A DNA stretch of 55,419 nucleotides from an alpha proteobacterium SCGC AAA288-E13. Lineage in GTDB: Bacteria; Pseudomonadota; Alphaproteobacteria; Pelagibacterales; Pelagibacteraceae. Shown piece by piece: positions 44,259 to 55,419 of the stretch. Position 1 is the first letter of the stretch. Every line of letters begins with the position of its first letter. A program made the translations under genes and the position numbers. Location of the stretch: contig AZHQ01000003.1 in NCBI GenBank assembly GCA_000504605.1, forward strand, positions 1 to 55,419, given 5' to 3'. Under the pieces are notes generated by a model that was given only the letters and a program-made list of their open reading frames with translations, had not been told where the DNA came from and searched no databases.

Positions 44259-44925
44259 AATTGGAGTACCTAGCAAAGGTCGATTGAGAAAAGATGTTTT
44301 AAAGGTATTTAGAAAAAATAAATACAATTTAATTTCAGAAAGAGGCGAAAGAGACTATTTTGCAAAAATTAAGAACAAAGCTAACATAGAAATCATTTAT
44401 TTACACGCTAGGGAAATAATAGAAAGACTTAGTGATAATTCGTTAGATGTTGGTTTTTCCGGATATGACTTATTAAAAGAATCTTTAGTAAACATTCAAA
44501 AAAAAATATCAGTATTCAAAAAATATAATTTTGGAAATGCTAAGCTGGTAGTTGCAATTCCAAATAAATGGATAGACGTTCAAACTATTGCTGATTTAGA
44601 AGAAGTTGCTTTCGAATTCAAAGACAGTAAAAAACAACGTTTGAGAGTTGCAACAAAGTACCCAAATTTAACTAGAGATTTTTTATTTTCCAAAGGAGTA
44701 ACTCAATTTAAATTAGTTAACAGCTTGGGTGCAACAGAGACATATCCATTTACTGGTTCATCTGAAATAATTACTGATATTACATCTACGGGAAAAACTT
44801 TAAAAGCTAACGATTTGAGGGTTTTAAAAGATGGAATAATTTTAGAATCACAAGCCTGTTTATTAATTTCAAAAATAAGTAAAAAAAAGGCAACTCGAAG
44901 CGGCCTTCTTAATTCGTTGGTTTGA
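44248..44925 (+). CDS. hisG: ATP phosphoribosyltransferase short form, second copy
   Basis: Same protein as at 20246-20923, on the inverted arm. It ends just before the boundary repeat (44931-44998). Confidence 0.94.
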   Translation: MKIKIGVPSKGRLRKDVLKVFRKNKYNLISERGERDYFAKIKNKANIEIIYLHAREIIERLSDNSLDVGFSGYDLLKESLVNIQKKISVFKKYNFGNAKLVVAIPNKWIDVQTIADLEEVAFEFKDSKKQRLRVATKYPNLTRDFLFSKGVTQFKLVNSLGATETYPFTGSSEIITDITSTGKTLKANDLRVLKDGIILESQACLLISKISKKKATRSGLLNSLV

Positions 44926-45114
44926 TTGGGTTACATTCGCATACATATTACGCCAACACTCACTTATTTAAGAACTTCATTGCAAACTTCATTGCAGATT
45001 CACCCCAAACAGAAAGCAATTCAAAAGATGAATTTGTTTTAGGGTTGGATTAAACTGGGTTTAAGGAAAAAGGTATTTGGTATTATTTCTGCAATAAAAA
45101 AGAAAAAATATTAA

Positions 45115-45693
45115 ATGAATAAAGGAATAGATAAAAAAAAGTATAAAAAAGCAATTGATTATGCTTTTGCACTTCATTCTAATCAGTATCGAAAAGGTAC
45201 AACTATTCCTTATTTTACTCATCTTGTATCTGTCAGCAACAATGTGATTGAAAATGGTGGTAATACAGACGAAGCAATTGCAGGTTTGCTCCACGATGCA
45301 GTCGAAGACCAGGGCGGAGAAAAAACACTTAAACTAATTAAAAAAAGATTTGGCAACAAAGTTGCAAAAATTGTTGATGAATGTACTGATGCAAAAGTTA
45401 TTCCTAAACCACCTTGGTTGGAGAGAAAAAAACAATATTTGTCATTAATGAAAACAAAATCTCAATCTTCACTATTTGTCTCACTTTGCGATAAGTTGCA
45501 CAATGGAACTTGCATTGTAAATGATTATCAAAGAGTGGGTCGTAAACTTTGGAAAAGGTTTAATGCATCACCAAAACAAATGTATTGGTACTATAATAGT
45601 TTATACAATAACTTTTCTAAAAATCTTAAAGGTCATAAGATTTTAAAGAGAAATTATTATCAAATTGTAAATGAGATGAGAAAGATTGTTTAA
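45115..45693 (+). CDS. HD-domain alarmone-hydrolase-like protein, second copy
   Basis: Same protein as at 19478-20056. The orphan MKKLSL mini-ORF follows at 45695-45733. Confidence 0.8.
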   Translation: MNKGIDKKKYKKAIDYAFALHSNQYRKGTTIPYFTHLVSVSNNVIENGGNTDEAIAGLLHDAVEDQGGEKTLKLIKKRFGNKVAKIVDECTDAKVIPKPPWLERKKQYLSLMKTKSQSSLFVSLCDKLHNGTCIVNDYQRVGRKLWKRFNASPKQMYWYYNSLYNNFSKNLKGHKILKRNYYQIVNEMRKIV

Positions 45694-45763
45694 AATGAAA
45701 AAACTCTCTCTAATCATCTTAAATCTTCATTGAACATTCATTGAAACTTCATTTAGTTTCTGT

Positions 45764-46333
45764 TTAATCTCCTTTTTTTGGAAAAGCTTTTTGGTTGAGT
45801 CCCTTCATATCTCTATCAACTTTTTCTTCTAATTCACTTTTTTTATAATTAGCTAACTCATCTGCGGAGAGTTTTTTTTTATGTTTCTCGAATTTAAGTT
45901 TTAATTTCCAAAGTTCTGATAAATCAGCAAGAGCTGTACCCTCCTTTATAGCTTTTTGTAAATCATTTGAATTAAGTTTTGTTGTTTTTGTGGTTTGATT
46001 AAAAGTATTCGAATCAAAACTTTGCCAATCTCCTTTTTCAAATTTAATTTTGTTTTCTTTTAAATATTCTTTAAATTTATCAAATCGTTCATTTTTTTCA
46101 TAAGATTTAAGAAGTTTTTCAAAATCGTTAATTGTTTTGTTATTTAGATTTTTTTTATCAATATCTATCCAGACTTCAGATTCATTTTCGCCAAGAATCG
46201 AGATGGATTTATCTTTAATATAAATTATTTCGTGGTACTGAATTTTGTCGTTTTCTTCCCTTAATGTATCTGACCATTCTATATGTTGGTTTTTTCCTTC
46301 ATCAATTAGAATGTAATCTTTTTTTTCATTCAT
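45764..46333 (-). CDS. Hypothetical charged protein, second copy
   Basis: Same unrecognised 189-residue protein as at 18838-19407. Confidence 0.6.
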   Translation of the reverse strand: MNEKKDYILIDEGKNQHIEWSDTLREENDKIQYHEIIYIKDKSISILGENESEVWIDIDKKNLNNKTINDFEKLLKSYEKNERFDKFKEYLKENKIKFEKGDWQSFDSNTFNQTTKTTKLNSNDLQKAIKEGTALADLSELWKLKLKFEKHKKKLSADELANYKKSELEEKVDRDMKGLNQKAFPKKGD

Positions 46334-46423
46334 TTTATGAAAAATTATATTCTAATGCACTCTCCCTTTCACTCTCCTTTTTATCCTTTATATTAAATTA
46401 ATATTGATTTTATTTGCTTTAAA

Positions 46424-46450
46424 TGGTCGGGGCGACAGGATTTGAACCTC
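46424..46450 (-). tRNA. tRNA-Pro 3' fragment, second copy
   Basis: Inverted copy of 18721-18747; T arm, acceptor 3' strand and CCA only. Confidence 0.65.
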
Positions 46451-46512
46451 TCTAACCGTCTTAAAACTTCATTGAACATTCATTGCAAACTTCATTGCAG
46501 ATTTTTACGACA

Positions 46513-46546
46513 GGCAAAAAAAAACCCCAGTAAAAACTGGGGTTTT
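46513..46546 (-). terminator. Orphan terminator, second copy
   Basis: Inverted copy of 18625-18658 (AAAACCCCAGT stem). Confidence 0.8.
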
Positions 46547-46714
46547 TGAATTTTGTTTTGAGTAAGAATGATTACATACCCATACCTAGTTAAATAAACC
46601 TCAGATTTATTGTCTTTTCTGAAAATTGTTCATCGTTGTTCATCTACAACAGGGTCGAATTCGGAAGCAATTCGGAAGATGAATTAGTTTTAGGGTTGGA
46701 TTAAACTGACTTTA

Positions 46715-47848
46715 ATGAAAAAACTATCTCTATACGTCTTTCTGGTTTTATTTTTTATTTATAAGAGTTCTGCATTTCCAGATAACTTTCAATACAACTA
46801 CGTACCAAATAATCCACCTATACCTGATAACGTAACTTATCGAGGTCTGAATATAGATCAGTGGAAAACCATTAATAAGATAGGTGATCCACTTAATTGT
46901 CAGAAACAAATTTATGATTTGCAACAGATAAAAGATTTTCATGTAGTTACTCCTGAGAATTGTAAAGATAATCCATTTTGCATTAATCATGCATTGGTTG
47001 ATAATAAATATGTTTTATTATCTAAGGGTGTATATGTTTTAGAGTTTCCGATACTTTTAAGCGGGCACAAATTTAATGATAAAATTTTAATTGGTGATCA
47101 AAAAGGAGAGGTCATAATAGATGCAAAAAATGTATTAAAAGCAATTGTTTTGAATGGTGGTTCAACCGTTGCAAACTTAACAATAAAAAATGCGCTTCAT
47201 ATTGGAATAGATTTTTTTAAATTACAAAATTTAATATACAGAGTAGTTGTGATGAATACCGGAGTATTGGATTCATCACCTTATAAGAACATATATGGTC
47301 ACGGTTTCGAACAAATAAAATCTACAGGTGAGAATTGTCTTGTTAGCGTTGAATCATTTAATGGTTATAATAAAGATGGACCTAGTAGTGTCACTAGAAA
47401 TGGAGGTAATGCTGATGGTTTTACTGCAAAATTTGGAGCACATAACATAACTTTTATTGATGCCCACGCCCATCATAATTCTGATGATGGTTTTGATTTT
47501 TGGAAAGGTGGCAAAAAATCTGAATTTCCCTCCATAAGGGTTTTCTACAGTTCAGCAAATTTTAATGGAAAACATCCTACAAAACGCGATGGTGATGGCA
47601 ACGGATATAAGTTTGGTAGTGCTAATTACTTGCAAAAACACAAAGGGAAAGATAAGGGTGCACGCTTAATTTATGGTTCAGTTGCCTGTGGTAATAAAGA
47701 TAAAGGTTTTATGAGAAATCGTTCACGAACAAAGATTATAGCACTTGGTAATGACTCCAAAAGAAATAGAAAAAGTTATGTCAAAGTTTCCAACAAAAAA
47801 GTCAAAGATGATAAAAATTTACTTCGATGCTCTATGTTTTTAAATTAG
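46715..47848 (+). CDS. Secreted PL9-like beta-helix protein, second copy
   Basis: Same protein as at 17323-18456, with the leader repeat 7 bases upstream (46665-46708). Confidence 0.72.
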   Translation: MKKLSLYVFLVLFFIYKSSAFPDNFQYNYVPNNPPIPDNVTYRGLNIDQWKTINKIGDPLNCQKQIYDLQQIKDFHVVTPENCKDNPFCINHALVDNKYVLLSKGVYVLEFPILLSGHKFNDKILIGDQKGEVIIDAKNVLKAIVLNGGSTVANLTIKNALHIGIDFFKLQNLIYRVVVMNTGVLDSSPYKNIYGHGFEQIKSTGENCLVSVESFNGYNKDGPSSVTRNGGNADGFTAKFGAHNITFIDAHAHHNSDDGFDFWKGGKKSEFPSIRVFYSSANFNGKHPTKRDGDGNGYKFGSANYLQKHKGKDKGARLIYGSVACGNKDKGFMRNRSRTKIIALGNDSKRNRKSYVKVSNKKVKDDKNLLRCSMFLN

Positions 47849-47850
47849 TA

Positions 47851-48849
47851 ATGAAAAAACTATCTCTACACGTCTTTCTGGTTTTGATGCTTTCATTTAA
47901 CATTAATGCTTCTGCATGGGAAAAGGTACCTGTTCCAGACTATATAGATAAAAAGAAAAGATCTCTTTGGAACTTTTATGATGATTTTGAAAAATCAAGT
48001 TTAAGTAAATATGAAATTTTTGAAAAAAAAGGTGGAAAAAAACCATTCATATTTAAAAAAGACCCTAATGGGAATGGTTATTTAGAAATAACTGTAAAAC
48101 ATAAATTAAATAGATTACCTGTAAAACGTGGTTTTACAGAAAGAGCTGAATTGTCTCCTCTAAGAAAAAGAGTTAAGGGTAAAGAGATTTGGTATGGATT
48201 TAGAATGAGGTTTCCCAAAGATTTTGTTCATATAAATGATAGAGTAATGTTTAGTCAGTTTAAGCATGGGTTTCAAAATATAAAAAAAAGTCCTTTATTT
48301 GCAATTCGTTTATACAGTAATGGAGAAATTTTAGACTTAGGTGGAGATACAGGAGGTATTGCTACTAAATCGTACAATTTTGAGGAATGGTACAAGCATA
48401 CAATTGGAATTAAATATTTAAAAGATAAAGAAGACAATTGGAAATTGATGTCAACGAAAAATAGAGAAGATGATTGGAAATATCTATGGAAATGTGATGT
48501 GTCTGAAAATAACTCAGCTGAACCACCTGAATATTGTAATGAAGTTACAAATCTAACCAAACCATTCAAATCCACTCCTCTTGGAGAATGGACTACATAC
48601 AAGATAGGAATTCATAATTCTAAAAAAGAAGATGGATTTGTAAAAGTTTATAAAGATGACCAGTTAATCATGGATTACAAAGGTATTACTTACGGTAAAT
48701 GGAAAGGAACATATAAAGGTACAGGTATAAGAATAGGACTTTATAGAGACTCTGATCCATATGGAAATGGTTATCCTCCACAGTCTGTTCACTATGATGA
48801 TTTTATAGTTGTCTCTGATAAAAAAACTTTAGATCAGTATTTGAAATAA
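47851..48849 (+). CDS. Secreted polysaccharide lyase-like protein, second copy
   Basis: Same protein as at 16322-17320, 2 bases after the beta-helix gene; it ends at the GAAA-loop terminator (48848-48880). Confidence 0.75.
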   Translation: MKKLSLHVFLVLMLSFNINASAWEKVPVPDYIDKKKRSLWNFYDDFEKSSLSKYEIFEKKGGKKPFIFKKDPNGNGYLEITVKHKLNRLPVKRGFTERAELSPLRKRVKGKEIWYGFRMRFPKDFVHINDRVMFSQFKHGFQNIKKSPLFAIRLYSNGEILDLGGDTGGIATKSYNFEEWYKHTIGIKYLKDKEDNWKLMSTKNREDDWKYLWKCDVSENNSAEPPEYCNEVTNLTKPFKSTPLGEWTTYKIGIHNSKKEDGFVKVYKDDQLIMDYKGITYGKWKGTYKGTGIRIGLYRDSDPYGNGYPPQSVHYDDFIVVSDKKTLDQYLK

Positions 48850-48880
48850 AAAAAACCCCCGAAACTTTCGTTCCGAGGGT
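48848..48880 (-). terminator. GAAA-loop terminator, second copy of 16291-16323
   Basis: Inverted copy of the same 11-bp stem with its T-run (here A-run on the plus strand), shared by the convergent gene ends. Confidence 0.8.
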
Positions 48881-49033
48881 TCTAATTTTGTTTAGTATAT
48901 GTTTTTAGAGTGTTCTCACAATGGAACGGTTTTACATTCGCATTCATTTAACGTCAGTACTCACTTATTTAACTTCTTCACTGCAAACTTCACTGCAGAA
49001 TCAGACGAAACGAGAAGGGTACGAGAAGGATGA

Positions 49034-49603
49034 CTATAATAACCTTATTATTTCTTTACTTGTTAGAACAGTGGCAAATTCATCTTTTAGACTTGCTAAA
49101 GAAATTTGATGTATTTGTTCGGCATCATATTTTTCTCCATTGATACCCACTTTATCAAATGTTGCCGTGGCATCTGAGATTAAATATGTATTGTAACCAT
49201 AGTTGCCTGCCATTCGTGTAGTTGTTGAGACACAATGGTCAGTTGTTAAACCTGTTATAACCAAAGTTTTACATTGCTCATTGTCCAATGTTTCTTTTAG
49301 ATTTGTCCCAATAAAAGCACTATTAACATTTTTGGTAATTACTATTTCATTATCCATTGGAGTTGTTTGATCACTAAATTCAAAACCTGGATTTGATTTA
49401 TATAATGGACTATTTGGATTCAAGGAACTATGCTTGATATGAATAATTTTGAGTTTTAATTCTCTCCATTTTTTTATTAAATTACCACAGACATTTTCAG
49501 CATTTTTATTATTTCTATTTCCACCCCAATAGTTCTCATCTAAAAATCCTTTCTGGCAATCTACGACTAACAATATAGGATTTAATTCTTTTATTTTATT
49601 CAT
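49034..49603 (-). CDS. Isochorismatase-family hydrolase, second copy
   Basis: Same protein as at 15568-16137, start taken at the equivalent ATG. Confidence 0.88.
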   Translation of the reverse strand: MNKIKELNPILLVVDCQKGFLDENYWGGNRNNKNAENVCGNLIKKWRELKLKIIHIKHSSLNPNSPLYKSNPGFEFSDQTTPMDNEIVITKNVNSAFIGTNLKETLDNEQCKTLVITGLTTDHCVSTTTRMAGNYGYNTYLISDATATFDKVGINGEKYDAEQIHQISLASLKDEFATVLTSKEIIRLL

Positions 49604-49621
49604 TAAAAATACTAATAGCAC

Positions 49622-49653
49622 AAAAAAACCCCCGAAACTTTCGTTCCGAGGGT
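49622..49653 (-). terminator. GAAA-loop terminator after typA, second copy
   Basis: Inverted copy of 15518-15549. Confidence 0.85.
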
Positions 49654-49704
49654 TCTAATTTTGTTTAGTGTATGTATTTAGAATGTTCTGGTTGGGGAAC
49701 CGTA

Positions 49705-51567
49705 TTACATTCCCATGCCACCCATTCCTCCAGGGGACATATCACCAGCAGCTCCAGATTTTTCACTTTTTTTTCTTTCATGAGGGTCCAGTATAGCCTT
49801 TCTTAATCTACAAGATTTTGGAGTAATTTCTAAAGCTTCATCACTATTAAGTATACTCAGTTGCTCAGCAATTGACATCTTACGTACTGGCGTCAGCACG
49901 ACGTTTTCATCAGTTCCTTGAGTTCTCATGTTTGTAAGCTTTTTACCTTTCATAACATTAATGATCATATCACCAGGTTTTGGAGCTAGCCCGACAATCA
50001 TTCCAGCATAAACAGAGTCATTATGAGTAACAAACATTTCACCTCTCGCCTGTAAATTATATATTGCAAAAGCAACAGCTTTACCCTTTTCCATTGAAAT
50101 TAATGCACCATTTCTTCTGCCTTCCATCTCACCTTCAAATTTTCCATAAGAATGAAATATTCTATTAATCACACCGTTACCTTTTGTTAATGTTAGAAAT
50201 TTACTTGTGTAACCCATCAAACCTCTAGTAGGTGCATGAAATATTAATCTTTTCTTGTCTTTTCCTGTATCTTTAAGGTCAATTAATTTACCTTTTCTTC
50301 TATGCATTGAGTCGATTACTTTTGAAGAATATTCTTCGTCTAAATCCATAGTAATTTCTTCAATTGGCTCTAATCTATTTCCATTATCATCTTTTTTAAA
50401 TAAAACTTTAAGTGGACTTACGGTCATTTCAAAACCTTCACGTCTCATTTGTGTTAGTAAAATTTCAAGCATCAGTTCTCCTCTTCCACTTATTTCAAAT
50501 GAATCTTTACCTGTGTGTTCTGAAAAAGTAATTCCAACATTATTTTGTGCTTCAAGTGTCAATCTATCTCTAATTTGTGTACTTGTTAATTTTTTACCTT
50601 CTATGCCTGCAAGAGGGGAACTATTAACAGTTATTGTAATTGACATTGTTGGAGGATCTATAGGAGTTGCTGCTATTGGTTCATTAACATCAAGATCACA
50701 AATAGTATCTGCGACGTTTGCCTTTTCTAATCCAGCTATTACCACAATATCTCCAGCCTCACCTACATCAATAGGAACCTTTTTTGTTCCCTCGTACCTA
50801 AAGATTTTAGTTAGTCTACCTTCGTCTACTTTTGCCCTTTGAAGATTTATAGCTTTAATTTGTTGATTAGCTTTTGCAGTTCCTTGAGATATTCTTCCAA
50901 CCAAACTTCTACCTAAAAAACTATCAGCGTATAAAAGAGTAGATAACATTGCAAAAGGTTTTGATTTATCAAACTCAGCAGGTTTGACCTGATCAATAAT
51001 CAGATCTAATAATGGATTAAGATTTTCTCTTGGTCCGTCCAATTCTTTACTTGCCCATCCAGATCTTCCACTTGCATATAGAACTGGAAAATCTAATTGC
51101 TCTTCATTAGCATCTAAACTTACAAATAAATCAAAAGTCTCTTCTAAAACTTCGTTAGCTCTTTGATCAGGTTTGTCTAGCTTATTAATAACTACTATTG
51201 GTTTTAAACCTTGCCTAAGAGCTTTTGCTAATACAAATTTAGTTTGTGGCATTACACCCTCTGCAGAGTCTATTAGTAATAATGCTCCATCTGCCATGCT
51301 CAACACACGTTCAACTTCAGCTGCAAAATCTCTGTGACCCGGTGTGTCAATGATATTTACTCTTGAGTTTTTCCAATTAATCGACGCAGGTTTTGCTAAA
51401 ATTGTAATACCTCTTTCTTTTTCTAATTCTCCAGAGTCCATAAGTCTTTCATCAACAATTTCATTTTCTCTAAATGATCCACTCTGTTTCATTAAATTAT
51501 CTATAAGAGTAGTTTTGCCGTGATCAACGTGAGCTATAATTGTTATATTTCGAATACTGTTGTTCAT
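49705..51567 (-). CDS. typA: TypA/BipA GTPase with GGM tail, second copy
   Basis: Same protein as at 13604-15466, including the GroEL-like GGMGGMGM end. Confidence 0.95.
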   Translation of the reverse strand: MNNSIRNITIIAHVDHGKTTLIDNLMKQSGSFRENEIVDERLMDSGELEKERGITILAKPASINWKNSRVNIIDTPGHRDFAAEVERVLSMADGALLLIDSAEGVMPQTKFVLAKALRQGLKPIVVINKLDKPDQRANEVLEETFDLFVSLDANEEQLDFPVLYASGRSGWASKELDGPRENLNPLLDLIIDQVKPAEFDKSKPFAMLSTLLYADSFLGRSLVGRISQGTAKANQQIKAINLQRAKVDEGRLTKIFRYEGTKKVPIDVGEAGDIVVIAGLEKANVADTICDLDVNEPIAATPIDPPTMSITITVNSSPLAGIEGKKLTSTQIRDRLTLEAQNNVGITFSEHTGKDSFEISGRGELMLEILLTQMRREGFEMTVSPLKVLFKKDDNGNRLEPIEEITMDLDEEYSSKVIDSMHRRKGKLIDLKDTGKDKKRLIFHAPTRGLMGYTSKFLTLTKGNGVINRIFHSYGKFEGEMEGRRNGALISMEKGKAVAFAIYNLQARGEMFVTHNDSVYAGMIVGLAPKPGDMIINVMKGKKLTNMRTQGTDENVVLTPVRKMSIAEQLSILNSDEALEITPKSCRLRKAILDPHERKKSEKSGAAGDMSPGGMGGMGM

Positions 51568-51608
51568 AATTTGAGGCTCTTATACATATATAATTACATT
51601 TGAAAACT

Positions 51609-51638
51609 AAAAAAAAACCCCCAATAAAATCGGGGGTT
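51609..51638 (-). terminator. Terminator after groEL, second copy
   Basis: Inverted copy of 13533-13562. Confidence 0.85.
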
Positions 51639-51667
51639 TTAGAATTTTTAGGTTCTAGAGAGATGGA

Positions 51668-53335
<1,668 letters not shown>

Positions 53336-53348
53336 TTAATCTTTCAAT

Positions 53349-53645
53349 TTATTTTTTTATTTTTGCAATACCCATAATGTCAGATTCCTTCATTATGCTA
53401 TATTCTGTTCCATCAATTTTTACCTCGGTACCTGACCATTTTCCAAACAGAACAATATCACCAACTTTTACATCCATTGATACTATTTTTCCATCTTCTG
53501 TTTTTGCGCCAGGTCCAACAGCAACAACTTCACCTTCCTGTGGTTTTTCTTTTGCTGTATCAGGAATAATGATGCCGCCAGAAGTTTTTTCTTCACTGTC
53601 TAAAACTCTTATTAATACTCTATCGTGTAAGGGTCTAAATTTCAT
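53349..53645 (-). CDS. groS: Co-chaperonin GroES, second copy
   Basis: Same protein as at 11526-11822. Confidence 0.97.
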   Translation of the reverse strand: MKFRPLHDRVLIRVLDSEEKTSGGIIIPDTAKEKPQEGEVVAVGPGAKTEDGKIVSMDVKVGDIVLFGKWSGTEVKIDGTEYSIMKESDIMGIAKIKK

Positions 53646-53777
53646 TGATATCTCCTATTAAAATCTGAAAAAGATATAAATATGTAATCAAGTAATTTCA
53701 AGATGGAAACCAAAATTAACTTAACCTTTAAAAATCGTTGAAAATACTATATTTTTTGCTTTTAAACTAACCTGATA

Positions 53778-55127
53778 ATGAGTTTTTTGCACCTAAAAGA
53801 GGGATTACGAGAAATAATCAATAATTATGAAATTTTTTCTATTGATTTATGGGGTGTAGTGCATAACGGGATATCATTAAATTCCGATGCAATTGAAGTA
53901 CTAGATAATTTAAAAAAAGAAAATAAAAAATTTATTTTAATGACTAATGCACCTAGAACAAGACAAAGTGTTTCCAATTTTTTAAGCAAATTAAACTTTA
54001 ATAAAAATTATTATCAAAATATTTTTACCTCAGGTGATGCAGCTTTAAATTCATTAAGATCAAACTCTCATGGCAAAAATTTTTTTCATTTGGGCCCAAA
54101 GCGGGATGTGAATTTATTTTTTGAATTTAAAGAAAAGAGAAAAGACAAAATAGAATCTGCAGAATTTATTTTATGCACCGGTTTGTTTGATAATCAAGAG
54201 AACGATCTTTTTTATTATAAGAATTTACTTAGAAAATACACCAATAAAAAAATGATATGTACAAATCCAGATTTAATAGTTTATAGAGGCAATAAAAAAG
54301 AATATTGTGCCGGATCGATTGCTAAAGTTTTTGAAGTTATGGATCTAAAAAGAAAAATTGACGAAAATACAAATGCCAAAGATTTAGTAATTTATAAAGC
54401 AAAAATCGAATACAAAGATGTAAGTTTTGCCTATGATGGTGAGAAAGAAGTATTAAAATCTATAAATCTCAAAATGGAAGGCGGAAATATCATAGCTTTG
54501 GTTGGTCACAGCGGAGCTGGAAAAACCACTATAATGAATTTGATCCCAAGATTTTATAACGCATCAAGTGGTGAAATACTGATTGATAATCAATCAATAT
54601 ATAAAGTATCTTTATTTTCCTTAAGAAAAAATATTTCTTTAGTAAGTCAAGATATCACATTATTTGATGATACAGTTTTATCAAATATAGCTTACGCAAA
54701 TTCTAAGGCATCGAAAGAAAAGATACTCGAAGCGAGTAAATTTTCTGCTACACATGACTTTATAGAACAGTTACCAGAAAAATACGATACACTGATAGGA
54801 GAAAACGGTGTTCGGTTATCCGGTGGTGAAAAGCAAAGAATATCCATTGCAAGAGCTATCCTTAAAGATGCGCCAATTATTTTACTTGATGAAGCTACTT
54901 CATCATTAGACGCTGATACTGAACACAAAATACAGGAAGCAATAATGTATTTAACAAAAAATAAAACGACTATTATTATAGCTCATAGACTTTCTACTGT
55001 ATTAAGAGCAAATAAAATTTTTATAATCGAGAATGGCGAAGTTGTAGCCGAAGGAAATCACAATCATCTTTTGGAAAATTCTGAAATTTATAAAAACTTT
55101 TATAATAAACAATTAAGACCTCATTAA
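53778..55127 (+). CDS. Chimeric HAD-MsbA ORF, second copy
   Basis: Same 449-residue frame as at 10044-11393. The HAD part (53778 to about 54336) should continue at window base 96, giving the true HAD gene; instead it joins the MsbA ATPase half here too. Confidence 0.85.
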   Translation: MSFLHLKEGLREIINNYEIFSIDLWGVVHNGISLNSDAIEVLDNLKKENKKFILMTNAPRTRQSVSNFLSKLNFNKNYYQNIFTSGDAALNSLRSNSHGKNFFHLGPKRDVNLFFEFKEKRKDKIESAEFILCTGLFDNQENDLFYYKNLLRKYTNKKMICTNPDLIVYRGNKKEYCAGSIAKVFEVMDLKRKIDENTNAKDLVIYKAKIEYKDVSFAYDGEKEVLKSINLKMEGGNIIALVGHSGAGKTTIMNLIPRFYNASSGEILIDNQSIYKVSLFSLRKNISLVSQDITLFDDTVLSNIAYANSKASKEKILEASKFSATHDFIEQLPEKYDTLIGENGVRLSGGEKQRISIARAILKDAPIILLDEATSSLDADTEHKIQEAIMYLTKNKTTIIIAHRLSTVLRANKIFIIENGEVVAEGNHNHLLENSEIYKNFYNKQLRPH

Positions 55128-55130
55128 TTA

Positions 55131-55419
55131 ATGTTAATATTATATAGGTTGCTAACAAATGTAGTTGGTTTTTTTTTCCCAATTATTCTTAAAATAAGAA
55201 TCCATAAACAAAAAGAAGATGAAAATAGATATAAGGAAAAACTATGTATAATAGAAAAAAAGAAACCCCGGGGCAAGCTTGTATGGTTTCATGCTGCTAG
55301 TGTGGGCGAACTACTAAGTGTCATACCTCTTTTAGAGAAGCTTGAAAAAATTAAAGAAATTAAATCAATTCTTTTGACAACAAATACTCTAAGTTCATCA
55401 AAAGTATTTGAAAAAAAAA
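55131..55419 (+). CDS. waaA: Kdo transferase, N-terminal part (cut by window end)
   Basis: The frame is intact from the ATG at 55131 through FHAASVGELLSVIPLLEKL to the poly-A run at the window end. It starts 3 bases after the MsbA stop. With nine bases in the homopolymer near 55171 (ten in the left copy) this copy reads through, which shows that at least the first break in the left copy is not a feature of the native gene. Confidence 0.85.
   Translation, partial: MLILYRLLTNVVGFFFPIILKIRIHKQKEDENRYKEKLCIIEKKKPRGKLVWFHAASVGELLSVIPLLEKLEKIKEIKSILLTTNTLSSSKVFEKK

Overview
The window is strongly AT-rich, with short intergenic gaps, many 4-base start/stop overlaps and alphaproteobacterial marker families (DUF2093, DUF2948, DUF3035, short HisG with HisZ, and a tRNA-His with A73). 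The gene set and gene order fit a streamlined marine alphaproteobacterium of the SAR11/Pelagibacterales type. This assignment comes from reading the sequence, not from a database search.

The overall architecture is not a normal chromosome segment. About 13.1 kb (9751-22864) recurs as a near-perfect inverted copy at 42307-55419 (coordinate x pairs with 65171-x, with a one-base homopolymer difference near 9993-10002). Bases 1-95 also recur as a direct copy at 54242-54336. Two genes are joined abnormally at the edges of the duplicated block: a HAD hydrolase runs in frame into the ATPase half of an MsbA-type ABC transporter, and a 5'-less hisS abuts an Ldh-family gene. Both joins are inverted and occur at very short shared sequence. 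This suggests chimera formation during whole-genome amplification or assembly rather than biology. The most economical native order is 22865-54336 followed by 96-10834.

Region by region: 1-10834 holds the 3' part of the HAD gene, then ribF-ileS-lspA-DUF3035-pgi on the plus strand. Opposite to these are rsmD and a lipid A/Kdo set (acyltransferase, lpxK, frameshifted waaA, MsbA C-half). The duplicated block carries groES-groEL, typA, an isochorismatase-family hydrolase, two secreted polysaccharide lyases, an unknown gene, an HD-domain alarmone-hydrolase-like gene, and hisG-hisZ-hisS. The unique middle (22865-42306) carries an Ldh-family dehydrogenase, a membrane methyltransferase-like protein, and a minus-strand cluster of TPR, methyltransferase, 2OG-oxygenase-like and MORN proteins ending at tRNA-Thr. 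It continues with dcd-murA-DUF2948-infA, then tRNA-Phe followed by a glycan-modification island bounded by a decayed tRNA-Phe copy, then an endonuclease/exonuclease/phosphatase-family gene, cspA, a hairpin-rich spacer and tRNA-His-hisS.

The most interesting biology is in two accessory zones. (1) Between typA and hisG, unrelated genes are separated by recurring leader, trailer and terminator modules. These include a GroEL-like GGM tail on TypA, a tRNA-Pro 3' fragment and a nucleotide-conserved MKKLSL signal-peptide start that also occurs elsewhere in the window. (2) The 24.6-31.5 kb cluster contains TPR scaffolds fused to, or lying next to, modifying enzymes together with a MORN-repeat protein. 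No CRISPR array, rRNA, integrase or transposase was recognised.
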